Origin: Panicum virgatum
Lineage: Eukaryota > Streptophyta > Magnoliopsida > Poales > Poaceae
Direction of reading: 5' to 3'
Assembly: GCF_016808335.1 (NCBI RefSeq)
Contig: NC_053145.1
Coordinates: 27,725,120 to 27,789,119 of the forward strand
Length of the DNA stretch: 64,000 bases
The notes below the pieces were generated by a model, which saw only the letters and a list, made by a program, of their open reading frames with translations, did not search any database and was not told the DNA's origin. Numbering within the stretch: position 1 is the stretch's first letter; every line of letters starts with the position of its first letter. Of this stretch, positions 38,546 through 48,000 are shown one piece after another. The translations under genes and the position numbers were made by a program.

Positions 38546-40040
38546 TGTTGGCGGTCGATAACGATGGTTTCCGCCGCCAATGCTCCACCTGATTTCATGA
38601 AATGTAGGCCATAACCATGCCATAACCATTATTACTAAGGAGTTCCACAAGTTTTGGTGTTTATTTGATCTCAGGGATGACATATCCAAATTTGACCCAA
38701 AACGGACACCGTTTGGACCGGAAGGCCCGAATCCGGCCGACCGGCATACTTTCGGTGGAATCTTGGCATGAGATTTTACCAGAGTCACATAGAGGGAGAA
38801 TCCAAGTCATCCCAATGGGCTATATCAAGAAATGCACAACTTGGACCCGGAAGGCTTGGACCCATATCCAAAAGCGAAGCCAACCTGGGCCATGGTCAAG
38901 TGTTTAGCAAACACCCTACCCAGAAGTGATCCATGGCCAGAGAGGAGCGTGTCGATGCAATAGAGGACCGAGAGGCCACCGGAGGCAGGCCGCCCGGCAC
39001 AAAAGAATGACGGTTGAGGAAACCGCCTGAAGAACCGATGCCTGGAGGAGATCAGGACCGTCCCATGGAAAGGCAGTGCCACGTGATGGCAAGGGTAGGC
39101 CGGCCGGCCTAGGCCAGGCCGCCCGGTCCCACTCTGCAGCGTCTGGTGTCCAGCTTTTGCGTGAAGATCAAGCACCACCTCCTCTGCTGCGTACAACTGG
39201 CGCTAACTGAAATAACTGCCAAGAACCGACCTTGACACACTATAAATAGGACCCCCTCACCTCACTTGTAACACACACCTTGGGAGCTTGAGTGCCTCAC
39301 AATTTCAGTTCATCCTTAGTAGAATATGGAGAGTGTGAGGTGAGAGCTTGGGCGGAAGCCGAGCTAAAGGGGCGGAGTCGAGTTCTCTCGACCTTACCCC
39401 ACTTTGTACCCACCTCGGGGGAATCTTATAATCAAGTAAGTTTTCCTCGCTTGTCTCTAGTTCCTCGCTAGTTTACTTTTTACATAATTTACTTGCTTAG
39501 TTACTCTCTTTGATATGTGGGATCCCTTGTCTGCGTGGGCAGCAAGTTTTGTCCATTTGGGGTTTCTTCTTGCCTTAGCGCGAGGCGGAAGTCAGTGACT
39601 CGATAGTTTAGGCGTGGTGCTTAGGCTTGGTAGTTACTTTGGATTGTTTTCCACCCCACGACACTGCAGTGGTAGGCGGCAAGTGGTGATAGCCTTGTCC
39701 ATCCCTAGAAGTCCACCACGTTCGGGTCTTTTCATAGTAGTAGGATTGACGAAAGTATGTTGGGCCCCTTCTCATCCCTTTCTGAGCCCTTCGCTTAGGC
39801 AGCCGAAACAGATCAAGCCAATAGCTTCTCAAGTTATCTTAGTAATTAGGCTTCTATCTAGGGATAAGACCTCTACCCTCGTACCTCTGCTTCCCAGCAG
39901 GTCCTGTTGAATCGCTTCCGACCACTAGTCGAAGCTTATCGTTCCTTGGATTCGATATCCTAGGCTTACTCACCTAGTGAAAGCTACAATCAGTCTCTGT
40001 GCGCTTGCGGAGTAATTCGTTAGGCTAAGGAGTGCCAACA
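38546..40040 (+). repeat. 3' LTR of the Athila element (full length)
   Basis: About 1495 bases, TGTTGGCGG to TGCCAACA. It contains TATAAATA at 39241-39248 followed by a plausible start region, and ends with the GTAAG duplication. Confidence 0.9.
39241..39248 (+). promoter_or_regulatory. TATA box in the Athila 3' LTR
   Basis: CACTATAAATAGGACCCC context, a strong plant-type TATA box. The equivalent position is deleted in the 5' LTR. Confidence 0.65.
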
Positions 40041-40774
40041 GTAAGGCAACCAGGCAGGTCAGGTGTCCTAACTGCACTGAATTGGGTCATAGGGCTGGTA
40101 GCTGGAAATGTCCACTGACTGGGACAAAGAAAAGGTGATTTCTTAACTTCTTTTCGTATTGTTGTACCAACTTATGTAAAATAGATGTTTTCACTAATTG
40201 CAGGAAAAGAACAAAGAAAAGCAAAGTCAAGGCTGGGAGGAAAAAGTCCAAGAAAGGTACTACCACTGAGGAATCAACAACCCCAAGAACTAGATCAGCT
40301 GTTGCAAGGGAAGCAGCAGAAAAAGCAGGGAAAGAAGCAATGGAAGCTGAGGTCAAGGCTGCAGCTGCAAGAGAAGCAGAAGAAGTAGCAGCAAGGCAAG
40401 AAGTAGTGGCTGCAAGCCTTGCAATTTCTGCAACACAAGCTCATGATAAGGTCATGGATGTCATGGCCTTAGAAGTGATTGTACCAGATGGTAGTAATGA
40501 AACACCAAGAGCAAAAAGGTATTCAATTGCTTGTGTCAACATTAAGTTAGCAATGCATGGACATTCAACATTACTTTGTTTTGCACAGAGCCTTATTTCC
40601 TGAAGATTCCCCCCTGGAGTTTGAGGTGCAACCACCTAGGAAGATGACTCCTAAAAAGAAGCCGTTGGCAACTAAGGTGAAGAAGACACCTCAGAAGAAA
40701 AGAGGATCGAAGAAGAACTGAGCAGCCTGACTCTTATGGTTTTGCAAAACCATTCTTTTGAACAGCATGCTATC

Positions 40775-40960
40775 TTTTGTGTAATGATGGGCAGAAAACC
40801 TCTCTGTAATGGCCCATGTTTCACTAGTTCTGTGTAATGGTCAGAAAACTATTTGCTACTGAATGGCTACTAGTTCTGTGTAATGATGGGCAGAAAACCT
40901 CTATGTAATGGCCCATGGGCAGAAAACTATTTGCTACTGAATGTTCTGTATTGGCACAAA
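40775..40960. repeat. Tandem repeat downstream of the MULE-1 transposase
   Basis: TGTAATGATGGGCAGAAAAC and CTGTAATGGCCCATG recur at ~40780 and ~40875 with CTATTTGCTACTGAATG between and after, giving imperfect repeat units of about 95 bases in the presumed 3' untranslated region. Confidence 0.7.
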
Positions 40961-41156
40961 ACTCTATGGGCGCCAGAATTTGCTATGTAATTTCACAAAT
41001 CTAATATTAGCTATGTTATGCACTGAAGTTTCCAGGATATATATTTCATTGCAAATGCTTCACACATCTAGTTCATTCCATGACAAAAGGTGATAAACCT
41101 CTAGTTCATTTCTGCTTCTACAACTGCTCAACTGGAGCCATTACACAGTGCTCAAC

Positions 41157-41709
41157 TCAAGCCATTACAACTGATCTCACAAGCATGGCTAATACTACAA
41201 TACCAAAAACAACAAAGACACAGTTCATTTTCCATGTAAGATTCTCCATTTTCTTCTCCAGCCTCTTGCGGTCCTCATCCTGGACGCTGCCTTGCCATCC
41301 TTCTTCCACTTCATCGATCTGCTCGTACTTGATAATGATAATCTTCTTGTCAATCAACTCATTTAGGTACTCCTTCTGAAATCGGTAGAAGCCACAAAGC
41401 TTCGGAACCTGCAAACAACACCAATTGCACTCTGTCAAACTATAAATCGGCAAACAAAGTCACAGAAGGAATGGAGACACTGACCCCATTGCGTGGACAC
41501 TTGAAGAAGGTTGGGCCGTTGTTGGGTGTACCCTTCTTTGCGCGAAGCTCGATCACACGGGCCAGATTGCAGTCGGGGCAATCAATCAATGGAAGCCCGG
41601 ATTCTTTGCCAGTTGGATACACCAGAGCATGCGCGCCAATGGAGCTCCCGCCTTGTTCCTACCTCCTCAGTGGCCTACTGCAACTGGAAGACTCCGCCCT
41701 ATGCGACAT
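41157..41709 (-). pseudogene. MULE-1 second gene: GRF-type zinc finger with C-terminal membrane segment
   Basis: The minus-strand ATG at 41709 lies at the inner edge of the right terminal repeat. Exon 1 runs to 41485, a GT-AG intron spans 41484-41409, and exon 2 is 41408-41157. The zinc finger is split by the intron: DCPDCNLARV and FFKCPRNG in exon 1, CGFYRF in exon 2, the CxxC...C...C pattern of GRF fingers. A charged coiled-coil-like stretch follows, then a hydrophobic span (CVFVVFGIVVLAMLVRSVVM) at the C-terminus. A TAG at codon 17 (41659-41661) interrupts the frame before the finger unless another start is used. It converges on the transposase. Function unknown; GRF fingers bind single-stranded nucleic acid in characterised proteins. 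Confidence 0.65.
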
Positions 41710-41710
41710 G

Positions 41711-42044
41711 GTCACCGTTGTGCGGGGACGGGGGTGGGCAGCTGGAGGCGCAGCGGCGGCGCTCTGGTCGGGCGGGGAAGGAGGAGGAAGAAGAGGAATG
41801 CGGCACAGTGGCGGGGGGCCGAACGGCTTAGGGTTAGCGGCGGCGGGTTGGGCCCACTGCTCAGTAACGGCGGGAGCATGGCATCTGGGCACTGCTAACT
41901 CGGCGCTCGCGTGGCATGCCACATGCGCAAAGGTGGTAAATATGTAAGTTAAACTTCTCTTTGCTGCTATAGATGTATGTGGCATTCTAAAGATGACAAT
42001 CTGATGAGTGCATTTCGTTATAATGGTAAAAATGTAAAAGACAC
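41711..42044 (-). repeat. Right terminal inverted repeat of MULE-1
   Basis: It is the inverted partner of 27613-27956 and ends GTAAAAGACAC just before the GAAGCTGGA duplication. The inner boundary is approximate. Confidence 0.9.
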
Positions 42045-42053
42045 GAAGCTGGA

Positions 42054-42170
42054 CGGGTTGGGGATGGATGGGAAAGGTTGGGTTATCGGGCCGGGGTTGT
42101 GTAGAATCCCATTCTATACATAGGGGTAGAATAGCGCTGCTGTTTGTGTAGGACCCGTCTATTTAGCATG
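42054..42170. other. Short flank after MULE-1
   Basis: Continuation of the sequence at 27603 once MULE-1 is removed. No gene is visible. Confidence 0.4.
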
Positions 42171-44217
42171 CGGGTTGCTGAATAATATTCAACACCCACG
42201 GCGGCGCAGGTTTACTCCGGCGAGTGCAGCAAAAGCAGAGGAAATTACGATGTCTTGGCTACACGGTAGTAAAATCTCGTTACAGAGTACATTGAATGGA
42301 ATAAATGGTGACCGCGACCCTTGATTGACGCAAATGGTCTCCATTATTGTATTTAAGCAGGTTTGAATGGTTAGTGACTCAAAAGAAATCCGTTTGACCA
42401 TTGAAAATGCAAAGTGAGGTGTTATCACGTACGGAGGTATGGCATAGTAGGAAAACGTTGGAAGTAAAAGGTGAACAGTTGGAAGTAAAAAATTACTAGT
42501 TTGTTTTTCTTTTATTTGAATGATTGAAGGGAAGTACATTATTTTGGTATGGGCCCGTATTTCGGCATCCATCTGTCTGTAGTCACGGTAAGTATACATT
42601 GAAGCATGGAAGAGTAAATAGAGTAGGATTCGCGGCGAAGGCAATTAGTTGGGTTTGAAAAGTTTGAAGAGTAATTCGAGTGGCTTTGTTTTTGAAATGG
42701 TATTATGGTATGTGTAACAATCCGTTTTCTACGTGGCAGAATTAGGGGAGGAGGTTTAAAATGGAAGTCGTTGTGGTAGAAAGTAGTATGTTCAGGTGTA
42801 CAACAGGGGGTATTGTTAGAGAAAACAATAGTAGTAATTTTCAGTTGTTTGAGTAGTTTTTTTCTTTACAATTAAAACATTACAAGTAAAACATTAACCA
42901 TCATAGTAGTAAATACAATTAAAAATGGACGTAAGAAGCTAGATACTTTGTCGTGTCGTAAAAACTGAACATGACGTTGGTAAAACAAAACAGTCTGGCG
43001 TATTTTTAGATTCTTGTGCGCCGATCTAAATGCTCTGGGCCGGTCTCCATGTTTTCGTGCGGAATCTATCAACGCACATCCGCATTACGGTGTAATGCAC
43101 GCGCGTTGGTTGATGGCTGAACTCGATTTCCGGCATCACCCGGCATCATCTTGGAGGCCCCAGGAAGTGCTGTCTGCTATGCACCTGTTAAGCAAAAAAT
43201 GGTCAGCTTTGGGGGGGACTAGTTACTGCGTGCACATATGAGGTTGAAGTAAAAAAGGATGGGTATCTGCCATAAAAAATACTAACAAGTGCAATAATTG
43301 CCATGAAATTGGGTTCGTTGTCGACCTGTGATTCTTTTTTTTTTCTTTGACAAACTCACGTCCGTGCCTTGCATCTAGGAGGCATCGGTTCAATGAAATT
43401 TGGAGCAGATGATCAAACATGGTCGCCTGACTTACCTGCTATATCCACAGATGTGGCTTCCACGGCCGCTGACTGTGGCCTGCCGGATTCGTGCTAGCGA
43501 AATCGATTGGGCAGCGAAGATCCCCGGTGCATTGGTGGAGCCGGCCGGCGATGCAGACAGCAGCTGCAGGGTGTGGGCGACGACCTCGGCGATGGGCGGG
43601 CACCAGCAGAGGGCGGCTGTGTGGGAGTGGTGGCCACCACCAGCAGCAGGGGGCGGCCCGGGCGGCCGGAGGGCCGCAATTAGGACGGCCGGGGGATGGG
43701 TGGCGCATGGGCGCAGGCCTCCAGCCGGGTGCACCGCGGGGGTGGGGAATCCGCGTATGGATGGGGTGAGCGAGCACGGTGGCGGGCGGTGGTGGAATTT
43801 TCCGGCGTGCGGTGGTGGATTGGGTGCGGATCGAGATTTGTGGGGGACGGGGGAGAGGGGGCTCCCGGTTTCCTTGCGGTGGGAGCACCATCAAATGCGA
43901 GACTGCCGATGATTTCGTAAACAGCATCCTTCCTTATCCAGATTAACTGCTTGGTGAGAGGTTTTGAACTGTAAAATCACTATTATTATTTTTACGGCTG
44001 CGTTGATTGGTAATTATGACCCGTGGGCGTGATTTTGTCTACAAGAGTGATGGCCACTTAATTACGCATTTGATTTGGGTGGCTTTACTGCACCCTCCCT
44101 AAATATAGGCCAAAATATTGATGGGTGGTGGAGTAGTAAGTATTGGCAGTGGTGTGGTGTGTATTTTACTCGCCGGGGCAGGGCCAGCACCGTCGGGGTG
44201 TTGAATACTATTCAACA
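42171..44217. mobile_element. Candidate non-autonomous DNA element with palindromic ends
   Basis: Left end: GGGTTGCTGAATAATATTCA followed by ACACCCACGGCGGCGC. Right end: GCACCGTCGGGGTGTTGAAT followed by ACTATTCAACACTC. The right end is the inverted complement of the left over ~35 bases, and each end is itself nearly palindromic. The ~2-kb interior is AT-rich with a GC-rich block (~43430-43910) open in several frames on both strands but without a recognisable domain. A clear target duplication was not found, so superfamily and exact borders are open. Confidence 0.45.
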
Positions 44218-44239
44218 CTCATGTGTAGAATAGACAATA

Positions 44240-44272
44240 GGTATATGTATATATATGTATATATATATGGTT
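44240..44272. repeat. TA-rich microsatellite
   Basis: Alternating TATATG/TATA sequence between the palindrome-ended segment and the CIF-like gene. Confidence 0.6.
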
Positions 44273-44509
44273 TAAGTACAATACTTCTATATGACAAGTT
44301 CAACCGAATAAGCACCGACAACTTCTTGTGACTACTTTACAAAGCACGAGAAACATCTATATGACAAGATCCTAAATACTATTATAATAGTTTTAGCGCA
44401 AGTCTAGAAATTCCCTCTCTATATCTACGCATTTGCTAGTACACATGTAATAAGGAGCCAAATTCCTCATCGGTCACGCTCCAGTGCTGCAACATGGATA
44501 CATAATTGA

Positions 44510-44936
44510 TCAGTTGGGTATGAGCTTGAAGTGCGGCTTGTCCATGGAAGGGGAAGGATCATAGCTGCCGTAATCATTAATCTTGACGTTGAGCATCCGA
44601 GTATGCACCAGAGGCGCTACTGCTTGCTTGTGTCCATTCCCTGCTGCCTGCAAATTAATTTTCACGTAAACGTGAGAAAAAAGTAATAGATTTTTTTCTG
44701 TGTTTTTAGATAAAGGAATATTTCAATAACGTAGATATGAAGTCCAGGTATTCCAAACGGTTCTATGAGTAGTTCGTATTGGTCTCTCTCCCCCTCTCCC
44801 TCTCACACACACAGACATCGACAAGCACACAGAGAGATACAGGGTTTTTGAGTGCCAGCCAGTTTTATTTTTCTTCTATGTACCTCTCCGTGTTGACGTA
44901 GGTCATCTTTATCCGTCATGAAACTGCGCGGTCTAC
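44510..44936 (-). CDS. CIF-like (Casparian strip integrity factor) sulfated-peptide precursor, 3' exons
   Basis: Two minus-strand exons are visible. The upstream one (44936-44884) is preceded by TTTGTTTTCAG and encodes GRPRSFMTDKDDLRQHGE; its GT donor leads to a 236-base intron with a CT/CA microsatellite. The last exon (44647-44510) encodes AAGNGHKQAVAPLVHTRM, then a 21-residue C-terminal peptide that starts DYGSYDPSP and ends KPHFKLIPN right before TGA. Arabidopsis CIF1 and CIF2 are 21-residue peptides that start DYG and end in PPFKLIPN; the Tyr is sulfated and they signal through the SGN3/GSO1 receptor to seal the root endodermal barrier. The signal-peptide exon was not identified; upstream sequence is split by CACTA-1. 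Intact or pseudogene is undecided. Confidence 0.75.
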
Positions 44937-45104
44937 CTGAAAACAAACAATCACACCACTGAGAACCTAGGAGAATCAAAGCTATTTTCTCCAGCACAAA
45001 GATATATAACCACACCTACTATCCTGACAGGAACCAATTAAGAGTTCATTGGCGAGATACTTTCCTCGACTTTCTATCATGGGAAAGAGATTTACTAGTT
45101 CTCT
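44937..45104. other. Sequence upstream of the CIF-like exons
   Basis: On the minus strand this is the polypyrimidine-bearing end of an intron and adjoining sequence up to the CACTA-1 insertion. No signal-peptide exon with ATG was recognised here. Confidence 0.4.
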
Positions 45105-45480
45105 CACTACCGGAAAACCCTAATTTACCGAGTGTCTCGGCCTTTGCCGAGTGCCAGACTACGGGCACTCGGCAAAGATGTTGTTTGCCGAGTGCCAGGC
45201 CACGGGCACTCGGCAAAAATCTGGCACACGGCATGCCCGGGGGCTTTACCGAGTGCCGGCCGTCGGCAAAGCAGGGCACTCGGCAAAGTGTCTCCTTCGC
45301 CGAGTGCTGGCCCGGCGGCACTCGGCAAAGCCCGCGCACGTGCCCAGCACGCGCGCCCTCCGTGCGACGCCCGTTAGGGGGGGCTGACGGCGTCAAGTAT
45401 TTGCCGAGTGCCACCACCTGGCACTCGGCAAAGGGGATATTTTGCCGAGTGCTGGAGGTTAGGTACTCGGTAAAATTGGG
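45105..45480. repeat. Left subterminal repeats of CACTA-1
   Basis: Several inverted pairs of TTTGCCGAGTGCC and GGCACTCGGCAAA are separated by 5-20 bases. These are presumed transposase-binding sites. Confidence 0.88.
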
Positions 45481-46437
45481 AAAAAAAATTTTGACCTTCA
45501 AATTTTTTTGTCTCTAGTTAAATTTGATAATTTAATCCCTAGGAACATAAAAAACTTTTATTGATTGGTTTACTATTTTCTGTTAATTTTTTGTTTGCGG
45601 GGAATAATCGTTCGAAGTTAACATTAAATTAGAAGTTGGGTCAAAATTTCGAAATCAATGAATGGAAATTTGATATTTATGTACCAGAATCAAAACTGAT
45701 GCCGTATGCGCGAAAGAACTTAAAAGTTGAAGCATCTTTATCAGGAAACTTGATCACAAGCGTGTGCACGGACGTTCGGAAAAAACCAAAAATAGCATGC
45801 AATGTCTGAAAATCATGGGAATTGTGCAAAACTCTTGGTTTCATGCGAGGATAGAGTGGAAAAAAATTGACGGTGTTTCGGACACGTGACAATGTACGCC
45901 GCTCACAAGTCGGAGAATCTCCGAAGAAGTTTCGGAGAGATGTTTAGTATCCGGTTGGATTTGTGGTTGAAATGAAAGTCGCATATGATTTTCAATGTGA
46001 AACTTTTTATATAGAGAAATAACAACAAAACATGTGTCTTGTGAAAATTTGGTTAATTTTTGAATTTGTTATCTATATATTAAATTATTTTTGGCACATA
46101 TTGAAAATCATTATATTTAGTTTTAAGTTGATCTTTAAACGCATGAAATAATAGGGTTTTTTGCATGAAATCATGAACCATAATTTGTTGTTTTATTTTG
46201 GCAAATTATTTAGTTGGTAGTCACTAAATTTTTTATACATACCTCATCAAAACGAATTTGTTGATATAAATTAAATTTGACTTTAGAAACACATAAATAA
46301 TAGGTTTTCTTGCATAAAATCATGAAACTTGAAATTAAAATTATGTTAATTTGAGTTTGGAATAGTTATGCATGAAATAATATGTTTTTTTACATTATGT
46401 TAATTTCAGTATCATTGCTTTTGGAACTCAGTTAAAA
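45481..46437. other. AT-rich interior of CACTA-1
   Basis: About 950 bases of AT-rich sequence with no supported gene. Confidence 0.5.
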
Positions 46438-46620
46438 TAAATAGTTGTCGAGTGCCACCTGGTCCGGCAATCGGCAAAGAAATGAATCAAATTTTTTAAA
46501 AAACCGTTTGCCGAGTGTCGCGATCTGGCACTCGGCATAGGCATAGTTTGCCGAGTGCCGCCGATCTGGCACTCGGCATAGCCATAGTTTGCCGAGTGCC
46601 GGATTGGCGGCACTCGGTAA
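46438..46620. repeat. Internal block of CACTA-type subterminal repeats
   Basis: Four more pairs of TTTGCCGAGTG and CACTCGGCA lie 1.3 kb inside the left end, separated from the terminal block by AT-rich DNA. Confidence 0.8.
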
Positions 46621-46639
46621 ATAACGGGGATAACCCCCC

Positions 46640-47400
46640 GACGCCCGACCCAACTCATTTCTTCATCCACGCGCCCCGGCCCACCGTGCCCCCGCTCACG
46701 CACCCGACCCGCCGCGCCGCCCCGGCCACGCCCCGCCGCGCCGCCCCGGGCCCCTCGCTGTCCGCGGCCGGGCCTCCCGCCGCCGCTGCCCCGCTCACCG
46801 CCCGCGGCCCCGTGCCCCGCGCCACCGCCGTCCGCGGCCGTGCCGCCGCCGCCCCGGGCCCGTGCCCGCGCCGACCGGTCGCCGCGCTGCCCGCGGCCCC
46901 GTGGCCCCGCGCCGCCGCCGGCCGCGCCCGTGCCGCCGCTGCCCGAGCCCCGCCGCACTGCCCGCGGCCGTACGCCGGTTCCGCCCCGGCCCCCGCGCCT
47001 CCCCACCGCCGCGCCCCGCCCCGACGCCGCCGCCGTCGCCTCCACGCCACCGGGCCACCGCCGTCCCGTGCGCCGCCCCGGGCCCCTCGCTGACCGCTGG
47101 CCGGGCCTCCCACCGCCGAATGCCCCGATCGCCGCCCGCGGCCCCGTGCCACGGCCGGCCGCGGCCGTGCCCCGCGCCGCCCGCTCGCCACGCGCCCGCG
47201 GTCCCGTGCCCCGCACCGCGGCCAGCCGGGGCCGTGCCGCCGCCGTCCGGGCCCTGCGCGCCGCCCGCAGCCGTCGCCGGCTTCGCCCCGGGCCCCGCGC
47301 CTCCCCACCGCCGCACGCAGCCGGCGCTGCCGCCGCCCCGAGCCCAGCGGCGCCCCACCGTTGCCTCGGCTCCGCCCCGTCGCTCCCCACCCCATGCCAA
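46640..47400. other. Extremely GC-rich Pro/Ala/Arg-coding-like block in CACTA-1
   Basis: CCGCCGCC-type low-complexity sequence open in nearly every frame. It ends shortly before a GGTAATTAATTT splice-donor-like site at ~47400. It may be the 5' leader of the element's gene; no domain was seen. Confidence 0.4.
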
Positions 47401-48000
47401 GGTAATTAATTTGTGTTTTTGTTAATTTATTTAGTTTATTTGGTTTATAGTTTATTAGTTTAATTAGTTTATTTAGAATATTATTTATATGTTTAGTTAG
47501 TTTCTAAATATTTAATTAGTTTTGAAGTCTGATTTAAATATTTATTTAGTTTTAAAGTCTGATGTAGTATATTTTTTATGTTTTTTAGTTTATTTAGGAA
47601 ATCATGTTCGTAGATCGCGTAAACTAGTCAGGCGTCTCCCGTTCGGAAGAGATATGAGTGGAGATATGCAGTTTTTTCTGCATATCTTTAATCGTATCTA
47701 TTTCGAATTGTCCACGCTTCTTTGGACAGCCCGAGGATGCGTAGATGGGGTCAGGTTCTATGGTCGGCTCCGATCCGAGTCAGAGTTTCGGCATCACCTC
47801 CCTGTTGTTCTCGGGATACACAATCTCCCTTTCGGGACGTGTATCTAGAGAACAGCGGGGAGGTGCTGCTGAAATTCTGTCTCGGATAGGATTGGATCAT
47901 GGAAGCTGACCGCATCTACGCATGGTCGGGTGGGATTAGGACCTATCCTTACCTACTAGACTAAGCCGAATTTTGATAGTAGTCGCTGATATCTTGGAAG

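Larger units (their letters stand above)
30782..40040 (+). mobile_element. Athila-lineage LTR retrotransposon inside the MULE-1 transposase gene
   Basis: It is flanked by an exact 5-base duplication, GTAAG (30777-30781 and 40041-40045). LTRs begin TGTTGGC and end TGTCAACA (5') or TGCCAACA (3'). The primer-binding site matches the Athila type, and gag and pol carry Athila-like motifs. An extra reading frame follows pol. The 5' LTR has two internal deletions, leaving 526 of ~1495 bases. Stops and a frameshift in pol mean it cannot move unaided. Confidence 0.9.
28171..40721 (+). pseudogene. MULE-1 MURA-type transposase (interrupted by an Athila element)
   Basis: Exons by eye: 28171-28196, 28290-29214, 29315-30781, then 40046-40134, 40204-40518 and 40589-40721, with GT-AG introns and frame-preserving joints. 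The N-terminal part includes an acidic stretch and a zinc-binding-like region (NCSAVGCPWKIRAR). The MULE catalytic triad is visible: Asp in YLSVDSTALN, Asp in ICTDACKG, Glu in NLAECWNAW. A SWIM zinc finger follows (CTCRQWQITGQPCPH). After the Athila insertion comes a zinc knuckle (CPNCTELGHRAGSWKC, last spacing six instead of the usual four), then a basic, Ala/Glu-rich, nuclear-localisation-like tail ending in KKRGSKKN. Stops at 29453, 29803, 30016 and 30623 kill it; no frameshift was seen. Confidence 0.85.
27613..42044 (+). mobile_element. MULE-1: Mutator-like element with long terminal inverted repeats
   Basis: An exact 9-base duplication, GAAGCTGGA (27604-27612 and 42045-42053), flanks inverted repeats of about 340 bases (27613-~27956 and ~41711-42044). 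Inside are a MURA-type transposase gene on the plus strand and a GRF zinc-finger gene running inward from the right repeat. Without the Athila insertion (30782-40040 plus one GTAAG) the element would be about 5.2 kb, a normal autonomous MULE size. Stops in the transposase show this copy is inactive. Confidence 0.92.

Noticed and set aside
43400..43927. Possible gene in the palindrome-ended segment
   Set aside because: Comparable open frames exist in several reading directions and no motif was recognised.
44803..45015. Reading the hydrophobic stretch before GRPRSF as the CIF-like signal peptide
   Set aside because: The frame there begins with GTG, not ATG, and contains a strong 3' splice-site sequence, so it is more likely intron.
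46428..47425. 320-residue minus-strand and similar plus-strand frames in CACTA-1
   Set aside because: Simple CCG/CGG-rich low-complexity translation (Gly/Arg/Ala or Pro/Ala). It also runs through subterminal repeats.
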